A stretch of DNA of 64,000 bases from Scleromitrula shiraiana (Eukaryota > Ascomycota > Leotiomycetes > Helotiales > Sclerotiniaceae): positions 918,501 to 982,500 of the forward strand of contig JABELC010000001.1 in NCBI GenBank assembly GCA_028455995.1, given 5' to 3'. The position numbers and the translations under genes were made by a program. This document shows positions 10,862 through 22,700 of this stretch, piece by piece; within the stretch, counting starts at the first letter, position 1, and every line of letters begins with the position of its first letter. The notes below the pieces were generated by a model. The model was not told the DNA's origin, did no database searches, and was given only the letters and a program-made list of their open reading frames with translations.

Positions 10862-12087
10862 AATTGATGGGATTGTTATTCGTTAATTTGTATGAAGGTG
10901 GGAATGAGGTATGAATAGGACCTAACTGAGTACATCTATGTAGGTTAGTTATGGAAACTCTTGATACAAAGATTTCAATTTCTTATATATGTATTACGGA
11001 ATTGTATGGTTTAGCTGTTGTGGAATATACTCAGCAGCTGATTGACATTCTCTGAATTAGGATTTAGAGTGGGTACCATATGTGTTTGAAACTGTCTAAT
11101 CTTCTCTCCGTGAAAAGAGGGGATAATAGATGGATGATGCTTTTTATTATTATTTAGTTCCCTTCAGTTTGAGATACTAGTTGCATCTAATCGTTGATAC
11201 ACTGCACTTCCTGGATTCAATATTTATACTACATCGCAGCATATCATATCTCATCACCATCATAATAATTGTACCGAAATAGGTAATAAGCATATATGCA
11301 GAATTCATAATATTACATCCTCCATGCCGCCCCCATTCGTATCTTATATCCTCCACCATACCTTTCCGCCTCCTCCCAATGATATCTAAAAAAAGAGGAA
11401 AGAGAATAAAAACGCTTTCTTTCCAGAACCAAACCAAAAACTAAAAAGAATGAACAAGAAAAAGAAAAACGCCTATTTCATGCCGCCAAGTCGAATAAAC
11501 AAGGGATGGTATATTCGCATGTATGTATATATGGTCTATCGTATCATATCGAATCATTGATTGCGGATAGTGGGTGCGTGAATGAAATTTTGGCGGGAAC
11601 AAGTGGTGAGAAATTTGAATTTTGGTCGCCATATCGAGGACGAGCATGAGAATAAGAACGACGAAAGATCATCAGAAGATAAAGACCGTATTACCCCGTC
11701 ACAGGTAAATGTTTTGGATCTACCGAAGTCCATGTTTATTGTCCAACCGTCCATTGATATCACAGCCCAGCCTCCATTCTTTCATGAGAACGAGATGTGC
11801 ATGTATTTCGTAGTTACGGTTGCTGCTCTCATTTACTGATTGGTTGTGCTTCGCAATTTCGACTTGTAGATGTCGCAAACTGGTTGTATGCCCGTGGTAT
11901 TTCATACCTATTGTTGCCCCAACTCATATCATTTAGGCCCGTTTTGAACACCATCCACTCCAACTATACCCAAACCATCTTCTCATTCCCCCAATTCCCA
12001 CAATCCCTCTTTCCCACTTCAATTCTCCCCACCCCATCTCTCAACCCTCAACCCTCATCCCTTATCACCCTCTTCCTTTCCAATTTC
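10862..12087. other. Gene-free interval downstream of P450
   Basis: The interval is AT-rich, with converging gene ends on either side. Several small ORFs (11177-11437 minus, 11582-11839 plus) have no recognisable features. It forms the likely downstream edge of the candidate peptide cluster. Confidence 0.5.
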
Positions 12088-12387
12088 CTAACCCACAGTC
12101 CCCCGAATAGTTCCCAACCCAATACTGCCCACCAAAGGGGTAGCCCCAATAGGCCAAGTCCCCAACGCTGTCGTCGCGAAGGTCTGCGTATAATCTATTT
12201 GAATAACGGTAGTAGAATCGCTATTTATTGTAGATAGCGATGGAGCATTCGGCGTAACAAATGCTTGTTGTGTTGCGGCCGTTGTGCCGGCATTACCTCC
12301 TCCTAGGGCTGCCTGAGCGGCTGTGAGTGTAGGCAGGAGGGTGAGGGTGGTGAGGAGGAGAGAGAAGAGGGGAGACTGGGCGTGCAT
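12088..12387 (-). CDS. Small secreted protein of unknown function
   Basis: This single-exon ORF encodes 99 residues. Residues 1 to about 25 form a signal peptide (basic-poor start, a leucine/threonine-rich core LLLTTLTLLPTLTAA, likely cut after Ala-Gln-Ala). The mature part is small, glycine/threonine-rich and has no cysteine. It ends in a motif YTQTFATTALGTWPIG followed by VGSIGLGTIRGTVG that resembles a group of short secreted proteins in other ascomycetes, as far as I recall. The start ATG at 12387 directly begins the signal peptide. Function is unknown. It is divergently placed relative to the peptide cluster and there is no evidence that it belongs to it. Confidence 0.7.
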   Translation of the reverse strand: MHAQSPLFSLLLTTLTLLPTLTAAQAALGGGNAGTTAATQQAFVTPNAPSLSTINSDSTTVIQIDYTQTFATTALGTWPIGATPLVGSIGLGTIRGTVG

Positions 12388-15280
12388 GGTGTGTGGTGTG
12401 ATATGATGTTTTGGGGAGGTGAGGTTAGATTGTATTGTTGATGGGTATTTTGTCGTTTCGTATCGTTTCGTAATCGTAATCGTAATATTCCAGTATTTCC
12501 GAGTATGTGTTATTTTCCTTCTGCTTTATCCTGCTGCCTTCCGTATCATTCAATTCAATCAATTGAGAAAAATCATAAACGGTTGATCTCAAACAGTATT
12601 CGCAATCTAGAAATTCGAATTACTATTTCTGGAAATAAGACTATATTGAAAGGGGTAAGGGTTCCACTTCTCGTAAGCGTGGCGTTGCGTGATGTGGCTG
12701 AGGAAATATTATGAAATGGCAAAACCATTTTTGGAAATTCCAAGTTGAGCCCCCAGTCAATGAGGGCGAAAAAAGATCAACGTTATCAATAATCAAGCTC
12801 ATTCTCTGCACGTTTTCTCGTGCGCGAGATAATACAATGATCATCTAACGTGCTCATTTTGAATATCTACAGTAAAGCATTGATGAATGCAACTGCCGAG
12901 CTACAAGGCAGATAATTCTATTGCCGCCGAGAAGTAGAAAGCCCTCGATAGCCAATAATTCTGACGGTCTTACTGCTTTGCGCGACGCACATGACTTTGA
13001 GATATTGTAAGATATCAAGAGTATTTTAGAATGACAGCCTGGGAAGCATGGAGGTGGTAAATTCATTTGGTTGACCGAATATCAAGGTAGGACAGGTAGG
13101 TATGGTCGAGAGAATATCAAATCGGTCTTTCCTTATTTACTTCTACCTATTACCTTGCTCATCATCATCATCAGCTATCCAATGCATCTTTCCTTCCTCA
13201 CATACACACATACACGCTCATACAACACACCCAAATATTCCATACACACAGTCAAGTTGATTCTTTTCTATATGTGGTGCTACGTACGTCTTTACTCCGC
13301 ATAATAATAGGCTTCTAGCGACCTTCTGGAAGATAATGATAAGCCTGATAGGCAAACTGCATACAGTGTGCATATATTTGCATATGCATATAAGGAAGAC
13401 GGTTAATAATGATTGTTATTTGTTGATTTCTTTGTGGAATGTGGCTTTCAAGAAGTTTGCATGACAACATCGTGATATACTTACGCTTTTGAGGCTACGT
13501 AAATGCGATTTGCAGTTTCAAGCTTTTGTTTTCTGTTTGCCTATTTTTGCCTTCAGCCCTTTTCCAAATTCTGTTTCTCTTTTGGTGTCGGATAAGAAAA
13601 CTGGCATGTTATGTACACATCAATCTTTTGACAAATAGATATCTTCAAATCATCATTTCAAGTCAAAGTTTGTGTTTCTGTCTCTTCCATCTGTGTAGCG
13701 CTGATTCCCTCAATTCTCAATTTATGATCGCCGGCTGATCGATCTCGGGTCTATTATTTGGCTGGTCGGGAGCATTATTTTTACCTGCCAAAATTCCGTG
13801 TGGTGCCTTTGCGAAACGCCCGTAAAAAGCCCTGCCACTCAGTTAGGACTACACCACACCTGACATACGTAGCGCTAGATGATACAAAAGTTGTTTTTCA
13901 GGTCACTTTTCATACCCAATCATGCATTCTTACCCAATGAAGAACAAAACATTTTCATTGTTGAAATTCTTCAATATCGAATGTTTCCAAATTTGTTATT
14001 CCCCAAGATTGTTTCACGATTTCATCTTTATTTTTTTTTCTTGTTTGATCCCATCCCCGATTTCCCCATCTTCTTTTGCCACATATCTTCTTTATTAATC
14101 TCTTGACCCGAAGTCTTGGTTGATGGCACCGGTTGTACAGGTGACACATCGGGAAGTATATACGGACTTGACCAGCCAATTAATGGATTAAGAGATTTGA
14201 ACTACTAGGATATTCCTATCGTATATTTTACTAGGACAATGAATTAACATGAGTAAATTACTGGGATTTATATCCACCAATTATTTTATTATGATGCTAA
14301 TTTGCCACTGTGTCCACCTACATACACTAAACCTTGTTATCTGTAGAATAGAACCTTACCCCTGTATAGAAGCTCGGGTAAATTCAAGGTACTGTAAATA
14401 CTTTACTTCTTATAGTAAAGGTCTAATGTACCTATGTGGTTTTCTATGGAGCTAATCAAGCTAAGGCTGAACTAAAATCGTCTGGGCTGTACTGACCCAA
14501 AGAATTCTTCTAAGATTGATCAGGGATTAAGGGTCAAATCAAAGGCCTTTACAGGCTTTTTATAGGCTTCTAGCCTTAAATTGTCTTCCTTGCTTTTTCC
14601 TTTTGGCCGCATCTCGAAGACCTTTTTTACCACCAAAAAGCACCCCTTCCACCCACAGTGCACACGCCTTCCAAGGTTCTTAAATGCAAAGGAGACCCCA
14701 TCGACCATTTACATAAGAACATGGCTTTTGAACATTTGGAACTTCTTATAAGATCTATCTATCTGTCATTCATAGCCTTTCAACAATCTTTATAATACTA
14801 TTGTATTGTTTGTATTGTATTACTATCCTTTATTATTTACGTTTAGATATGAACTAGATAGTTAGAATTCTATGCCAAGTCTCGTACCGGTACCTAACTA
14901 CTACCTACCTCCCGTGGACTTACCTTACCAGTTGATCAACAAACCAACGAAGAATCAATAGATCAAGAAATCAAAACCAAAACCAACTCTAACCACACCC
15001 AACTGTTTGATTATTACTCGAGTCAAGTAAGACAACTCGAACCGATAACGGTAGATAGCAACTATCCGAGCTATCATTACCTACTCCTCACTACTACTTC
15101 GCGAGATTCAGTAGTTTGATCTTAGCTTGTCGCTATCTTTCGAAGGGTGTCAGATATCCTATAGCTTTCCAAGTTATCGCCGACCATTGTCTTGTTTAGA
15201 TGGCCTCATAATAAAACAACATTTCTTCTTCGATCGATTCGATACCAAAACAACATTTACTTCTCATAATTTATTCCATA
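12388..15280. other. Long gene-free interval
   Basis: About 2.9 kb of AT-rich sequence with no recognisable coding region on either strand. Small ORFs (for example 13526-13738 and 14520-14708) lack domains and splice support. The final 400 bp, with CT- and AAC-rich stretches, is likely the promoter and 5' leader of the gene at 15281. Confidence 0.5.
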
Positions 15281-16105
15281 ATGTTCGAGAATTTTACCTT
15301 CGGGGCTGCTCCCACGAATTCATATCAATACGATGATGATATTCAGCCTTCGCCAAGAGACGATTCTTTTCCCATACCTTCCTCACCATCTTCAACTTCA
15401 GATCCTTTCTTCGAAGGTTATAAGCAATCATCTCCAATAAATGATATCGTATATCAATTTGGGCAACAATCTTTCTTCAACGAAAATAACAGAAACTTAC
15501 CTTCACGGCAAGTCTCATCCCCAACTCCTTCCTTATCCGAGACCTCGGAGATGTCATCTCCAATAAACGCCACACAATCTATGCCTACAACACCAATACT
15601 TCCCCCAACCCGAGGTAGTACTTTAGCATGTCGCCGGTTACAACGTCAACTCAATGTACAACTCCAATGTTCCGGTGCACATATCCGCGACATTAACACA
15701 TTAGTTGAAGAAATCTTAAGCAATAATTCACAATGTCATTTACGCAAACCTTCGTCTCGATCAAACCTCATCTCATCATCACCGCTTCAACCACCCCCAT
15801 CGTGTTTAGAAGTCGATCCTAGTACGCAAGGTGAAGACATGGAGACTGAGAAGTCGAGAAAAACCTGGTTGAATACGGTTGTTAATGATTATTATGAGGG
15901 TTATGTGGAGATTGAAAGTTGGGATAGAGAGTTTGAGGATGTGGGGACTTCTCTTAGGAGAGCTAGTACTCCCAGTGGGATCAGGAAACATGGCCTGAAA
16001 GGCAGGACGAGTATGGAGGTTATTGGTGGCAATAGAGTGAAGGTTGCCAAAGCACCAAAAATGAGGATCCGAAGACATGGGAAAGTCGAGAAAGTGGTGG
16101 AGTGA
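15281..16105 (+). CDS. Conserved hypothetical protein, 274 residues
   Basis: A single-exon protein with a Ser/Pro-rich, presumably disordered N-terminal half, repeated SSPIN motifs (about residues 50 and 90), a short ordered core around residues 112-150 (CRRLQRQLNVQLQCSGAHIR then DINTLVEEILSNNSQC) and a second conserved-looking patch near residue 190 (KTWLNTVVNDYYEGYVEIES). The C-terminus is strongly basic (KMRIRRHGKVEK), possibly a nuclear signal. I recall similar RRLQRQLN-type cores in unnamed ascomycete proteins, but no function is known to me. The start ATG is followed directly by FENFTFGAAP, and no better upstream start is seen. Confidence 0.72.
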   Translation: MFENFTFGAAPTNSYQYDDDIQPSPRDDSFPIPSSPSSTSDPFFEGYKQSSPINDIVYQFGQQSFFNENNRNLPSRQVSSPTPSLSETSEMSSPINATQSMPTTPILPPTRGSTLACRRLQRQLNVQLQCSGAHIRDINTLVEEILSNNSQCHLRKPSSRSNLISSSPLQPPPSCLEVDPSTQGEDMETEKSRKTWLNTVVNDYYEGYVEIESWDREFEDVGTSLRRASTPSGIRKHGLKGRTSMEVIGGNRVKVAKAPKMRIRRHGKVEKVVE

Positions 16106-17145
16106 GTCAACAGAGTTTGGGGATGGTTCATCAAATATTCTTTTCTTCTTATAATGCTTTATTGCATTATTGTACAGTTTTTTTTAAATCTTCTTTCGGG
16201 ATTATCATAGGGATTGGATCGAGGGAATGGGATGGATGGCGTTTTACGGCCGATAAATTGAATCGGATTGGATTGAATTGGATTGAATGGATAGGATAGG
16301 ATATATTGGACGAAGCCTCACGGCGACCAAACTTGGGATGGGAATTGGGACAACCATTGGATCGGAATGGAATCAGATGGGCCAGGCATCTTTCGTCTTT
16401 ACTTACTCACTTACTCGTCTATTGAATAGGCTTGAGTTTGTTTATTTCATAACACTTTCTTTCATATATATACCCATGGGATGTTCTAGGTTAGGGAGAT
16501 CTTCGCAGATTTGGAGGAAAAGGGAAAGGGAGGGGGGGTTAGTTGGTGGATCATACACCTATTCATCTATTAGATAGAAACGATGGAGATAATTCTATAT
16601 CAATTTCTGCTGTGGCAATTCCACGGAAGCAAAACTGTAGATAATGAATGAACATCTACCAAATACCTCACTATCTATAAAATATTTTCCTTAAAGTATT
16701 CGTTCCACTCAAGTAGTTATGAATCTATCTGATGATGTGATCTTTTCTGTTCCTATCTCTTAGAAATTTCAATAAAATCACCTCCTCTAATTAATGATAA
16801 ACCATAGCTAAATTCAATCTAATCCGATCACGCAACGTGAGTGAGGATAAAAGTATCATCGGAAGACAAGTAGATATTCTTCACATACAGGTCTCTGCGG
16901 TCACCGTAGATGACATAACATCCAAAGCAAGGCTGAAGAAATATTTGAACCCAAATTATTCTACATTTTCAGCCTTTTGAAAAGAGATATCTACCTCCAT
17001 ATGTACCTACCTACCAACAGATCAATATTGCCATATTCTCTTTCCAAAAGACTTACTTGATCTAATACAATCAATATTCCCTCATTGATAATAACCACGA
17101 CGATAATTGATCCTATCCTCGCAAAAAGAAACCCAAAGGGAAACT
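16106..17145. other. Intergenic region with GGATT-type low-complexity sequence
   Basis: The stretch 16200-16380 is rich in GGATTG/GAATGG repeats. No gene is recognised. The end holds the promoter of the gene at 17146. Confidence 0.5.
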
Positions 17146-18044
17146 ATGCGCATAACAACCCCACGCCTCTCCTCGGATTCGAAGAATCTTCATTTGAGAA
17201 CCATTCATGTAAGATCACATCCGACGCCGAAATCATTTGCGGAAAGGAGGGAGATACTGAGGGTTTTAGAACGGTGGGGTAATGTGACTATGTTTAGGAG
17301 TTTGAAGGTATATATTTTTTAATTCTTATATAGGGAAAGGAGAGAGGGGTATCTATTTGGAGCAAAAAAGAGAATAAAAGAAGTTAATAAACAATAAACA
17401 AATAGTTCCATCCAACTCATCCAAGCTCAAATTCCTTTCTCGGTATCTTCTCATCCATAAACTCCGCCAATGAAATCATAAACGCAAGTCCAATTCGCTA
17501 TCAATTGCTTTCCTCCCCCAGCACCAGTACCAATACCACTTCCACCTCCTCCTCTACGCGACAAACCCAACAATCACAAGAGCCAATACCCTTCTCTCTC
17601 ATAATCTCCATGTCCCAGATCCCTCACAAAGAGTTCCTACACTCACCTGTCACCAATCCCCTCCGTGGACCCTACAAACCAGTTTCCAGCAAGAGGAGTC
17701 TGATAGCGGCGCATTTGGGGAAGAGTCCGATTGGGGAGGGCTTTATTTGGAGTAAGGGGATGTGCGATTGGGAGAGTAGGAGGTTGGGGATGGATGGGGA
17801 GGGGGAGGGGGGTGAAAATTCGGGGCTGGAGAGGAGGGTGAGGAAGGAGTGGAAGAAAGGGGGAGTTTGGGGGCTGAGGGAGTTGCTTGGGTTAGGGAAG
17901 AAGGAAGGGAAGGAGAAGGAGGATGGATTGGTTGCGTTGGGGAAGGAGAATGGAGTGGGGTTGGGTGAGAGAAAGGTGGAAAGTGATGGTGTGCCGATGG
18001 AGAGGAAGAAGAGGGAGCTGACATGGGGGAGAAAGGCGATATGA
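17146..18044 (+). CDS. Conserved hypothetical protein with RRM-like N-terminus, probably mitochondrial
   Basis: The model has exons 17146-17307 and 17406-18044, joined in phase 0 across a 98-bp intron (GTATAT donor, AATAG acceptor), encoding 266 residues. The N-terminus (MRITTPRL, basic, no acidic residues for about 20 positions) looks like a mitochondrial presequence. The pattern after it fits an RNA-recognition-motif fold: a strand, the helix FAERREILRVLERWG, a strand VTMFRSLK, then across the intron SNSFLGIFSS and the helix NSANEIIN. A second block, FLHSPVTNPLRGPY to SPIGEGFIWSKG, is followed by a Gly/Lys/Glu-rich tail. The joined exons read through the fold without a gap, which supports the intron. 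I do not recognise a named family; the RRM-like reading is inference. Confidence 0.65.
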
Positions 18045-19734
18045 GGTGTGGTGTGGTATTCAGAATGGAGGGAGGAATAAAAGACTGTGATTGGCAAACA
18101 TGGAATATGCTAGGTAGTGTGGGTGGGTGAGCGAATTATTTGACAGACGATTCAATGATTTGGTAAGTAGATGGATGGTACGAGAAATCAGCTCGATAAA
18201 CGACATAAACCCATGGAATGATTGCAAATCGCTGGTATGAACGACAGGAAGGGTGAAGGGGATGAAGAGAGAGAGACCGTAAAAAGAGAAAGGCCATCTT
18301 CTTTACTGTCTTATCTCCGAAGAGAATAAAATAGATGTTGGAATACGATGATGAAAAATATGACGATGATACTGATCAGAAAGAACAAGACGAAATCTAT
18401 AACAGCAAAAGAATGGCGGAAATGATATACGAATATCTACATATCACATGTTATCTAGATAGATCTTAATAGGTGAAAAGAAGAAAGAGAGGAGAGGGAA
18501 GAGAAAACACTGTATATCAAGGTTCACATTTAAAATTAGAGATAGTGGGAGATATCCAAGAATAGCAAATGTACAAAAGACCAGTGGGACAGGATAGCAT
18601 ACCTCCCTAGGTAGGTAGGATAGGACGAAAAAGTAGAAATACCCTGGTAATACCTGCTCATTTCACTAGACTTAACCTTTTCTTCCCCTTTTCCTTCTTT
18701 CTCGCGCACTTTCTCACTCGCTTCTTTCCTACTAACTATACTTTCAACATCCAAAATTCATCTAAAGCAATACCGCATCACTCTATATACCGTAGAATAA
18801 AATAATGATACCCTCCTTATCTCCTTCCAATCTTCCTTTCTCTTTCCACCCCCCTCAATCTCTCTTTCGCCCTTTTCCTTCCCCACAAATATCTCAAAAC
18901 ATAAGACGTGATAGCATCCATGAGGCACATACAATACAATGGAGAACAAATAAAATATAACATCTAAACCGCTCATTCAATCAATCAAACATAAAATATC
19001 GATCACACCATAAACATAAACATAGACAGGCTCATACATACACATACAAAAACCACAGCGTATAGACATAGATATGTTATCCACGATGCTCTCAAAGAAA
19101 GGAAATAATGATGAATGGATATGGAATAGGTTGAGATAAGTTTAAGTCAAGTTGAGTTGTAGGTATGAAGGGATTTATATACATATCTCTTCAATCTCTT
19201 CAACTTGGCAAGTAAGTCTCAAGCCAAACAAAGCCAAATTGTCCATTCCCAAGTCAAGTCACTAAACCCCCTCGCTAACCCCTTTCTTTCATTATCCAAA
19301 CTCTATGCAAAAAGCAAACATCTAAATGTTCTTTAAATGATATATCTTTAAATACCTATATAAACATAAGCAATCATGTAATTTCATCCCCACCATAAAC
19401 ATTCAAATACATTTTGCGCAAATTCATTTTGAATGTCCATTTAGAATATAAATGTTGAAGTAGCATCTGAATACATATTAATAATTCAGACATTCGAATC
19501 CGGATAGCACATATACACCTATTGGACATTCAAAACCACAATTGGTTCACATCACATTCATTGCATTACATTCACAAACCACCTGTCACATTTCATATTC
19601 ATAAAGTTTAACAGTTGTTGAGATATCAAGCCACGTTTACACTTTAGGCATCATGGTCTAATGGCTATTATAATGATAGTTTCTAATTCTCTATGATACA
19701 AGCAAGCAAGCAATTCAAACAATCCAATCGCACT
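18045..19734. other. Gene-free interval between convergent genes
   Basis: About 1.7 kb lies between the 3' ends of the 17146 gene (plus) and the nucleoporin gene (minus), so it holds two 3' UTRs. Two minus-strand ORFs (18536-18754, 18758-18976) have no domain. CAT/ACATA-rich sequence around 19000-19600. Confidence 0.5.
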
Positions 19735-22700
19735 TTAATTGTGCACCTTATTTTCCTCCAAAACTGCAGCCAAGCTCTTCGCCATTTCCTGATCCTTAAC
19801 TTGTAGGATCCAAGTTTCCAACCCCTTTCCGTCATCCCCAGCTGTCATAAGCTTAATAGTTTTGCCAACAGCTTCATATTTGACTTTAGAAATAAGTGAT
19901 TTGTTGAGTACAATGACTCCAGAAGGATCTTGTCGCATAAGAATCCTAGTAGCTTTTGTGGTTTTGTGTCTAAGGACTCTCAATGGTCCTAGACCTTTAG
20001 TATCCCATCGACTGCCAACTCCGTCTTGTTTTGGGATGAATTTCAATGCCTTAGCTCGAACTTGATGAATGTTATCCTCATCTTCTTCGCCTGGTCCAGG
20101 TTTGGTTAGGTCGATTTGTTCGTGAGGTTTTCCAGTTTCTTCGTCGGTGGCATTATCAGCGTCGGTAGTTGCACCGGGAGAAGTTGCTCGAGATGTTCCA
20201 GCAGATGGCAATGCTGAAGGGAAAAGTGAAGAAGTTGTACTAGATGGGCCGCCGAATTGGAATCCGACGGCGGTAGGTCCACCAGTTGAAGCTGAGGCTG
20301 AAGTTGTAGTACTACCGAACAATCCGGTAAAAGGTTTAGTAGGTGTAGATTCTGTAATATTAACAGCGGGTGCTGCAGTTGTAGAGCTGCCGAATTTGAT
20401 TGGGGTATCTGGTTTCCAGGTTTTGTCTGCTGGTGTTCCAGGAGTTGTGCTGCCTACTGAGCTAGCAAATAGGTTGGTTGTGGTGGTACTCCCAAAGATA
20501 TTAGTTTTTGGTTCGTCTGCTGTAGGATCTTTGCTCATACGACTAAGGAGACTACCACCTGTGGCCGCAGGTGTAGTGGTTCCCGAGGTAGAAGCGGCAC
20601 CAAGAAAGCTAAATGGCTTTTTTGTTGATGCGATTCCAGAACCAGTTTCTTCGGCTGGAGTACCAGTAGTGCTTGGAGATCCTGAAGTTGTGTTGGGTTT
20701 GTAAGTTGGATCCTTCTTCTCAGAGTCTTCATCTGCTTCACCATCAGTACTCTCGTCATCTCCATCGTTATCCTTGCTGTTATCAGAAAGATGACCAAAG
20801 ATGTTACTTCCAAATGCAGGTTGCTTTCCTGCAGCTCCTTCTAAGACAGATCCAGTAGTGCTGGAGAACACGCCGGGAGTGGAGGTTCTAGAAATGTTCG
20901 CAGAGCTAAAGATACTTTCACCAGCGCCAGCATTTGCGACAGGTGCGAAGATAGATGCTGGTGCAGCCTTTGGAGCATCAGTCTTTTTCTCCTCAGTCTT
21001 TTCTTTGAAAACGAAAGTAGGTGCTGGAGCTTTGACAATAGATTCCAACTCCTTTAGTTCTTCCGCTCGCTTCTTTTTGTAATTGGCTTCCCACTCAGCT
21101 TCATCATCATCTTCAGAATCAAAATCTTCTTCCTTGGCTTTCTCCATTCTCTTTTGTTCTTCGTCTTTAGCGTTCTTAGCAGCCTGTTGACCAAATTGGG
21201 CCATGAAGTTGACAGGCGCACCATTTCCGAAACTGGGAGGTTTAATTTGACCGCCAGTAGAAGTATTATTAGGTGCAATAGCGAAGGTTGGTGGTTTGAT
21301 TGAACCGCCAGTAGAGGTATTGTTAGGGGCAAGGGTGAATGTTGGTGGTTTGATTGGAGAGTGAGCTGGAGTTGTAGATGTGGAGGCCAAGGCGAAGGTT
21401 GGTGGTTTAACTGGGGTGGTGGTAGGTAGGATGCTGGCTGGAGCCTTGGTGGGAGAGGCGGCGCCAGGTAGGTTTGCGAATGGATTTGGACGAGGTGCCT
21501 CAGGTTCCTTTGTGATTGAGGCGGCGCCAGGTAGATTTGCAAATGGGTTTGGTTGAGATGATTCGAGTTGCTTTACGGCAGCAGCTGCTTGAGCCTTTCT
21601 TTCTGGGCTTCTCGACCTCATTGGTTTGATTGGTCTCTCAGGACTCTTTAATCTCGATGGCTCAGCCGGTTTCTCTGGGTTGTCCACGATGCTCTTAAAC
21701 ATGTTAGAAGTAGTGGATCCTTCACCATTCATTTGTCTTTTGTTCAAACTTGACAATCTGTCTTCCTCTTCAGCATCATCCTTGGTGAGCTGAGTCTCAG
21801 GCTTTCGCTTCTTGTTAGGTGATGATTCTGGAGCAGGTGGAGCTCTGGAAACTGGTTTGATTGGGCTTGTCTCACGTCCTGGCTTAAGACTTGGTGCATT
21901 CATCATCGCATTGCCGTTGGTTTGTGGTTGAGACTGGCTTATGGATCGAGAAGGTTTCTTTGGACTCTCACCATTTCGAGCACGTGGTTGCTCTCTTCGC
22001 GATTCTGTTCTTCTCACGTGCTCCTCTGGTCGTCGAGATCGTTTTTGTGGACTCTCGTTCTCCCGATTCTCGTTTTCGTCCTCTTCTATGGCTCGTTTAT
22101 ATCCCGCAGATTGAAGATCATATTGCTCAAAAATTGAGTCTTTCTTCTTACGGTACCACTCGATTGCTTTGCGAGGGCTGGCTCCAAACGGTAGAACAGC
22201 AAAGAAATGCGACATCGACTTGTTTAATGAGCGAAGACGGTAAGCTGCGTGGAATTGATCTCTCTGCTGACCCTTGAAATTTGCAGGCATGGCTGCATCT
22301 ATTTCGTCGACTGTAGGTTCGCGAGTTTCATTATCTCTCTTCGATTCGTCATTAACAAGACTCAACCCATTTGTTTGAGGAGCTTCATAGCCATTGGATT
22401 GGGAGTCTGAGGCTGCAGGAGCAACACCATTTGTTGTAGTAGATTTGGTAGATAATCCAAAAGCATTTCCAAAAGATACCTTCTTTGGAGATTCATTTTG
22501 TGGTGTTGATGATGGTGGTGCCAAGCTACCAAACATACCACTAGGGGGAGGTTGTTTGGCAGTTGTAGGTGCCTCAACAGGCTTGAAGGGAGAAGATGGC
22601 TCGGCAGAAGGTAATGATGCAAACTTAAAACCATTAGTGATACTGTATTCGGATAGAATAGGGTTAGAAAAACTTACAGATGGTTTAGGTGAATTTTGTG

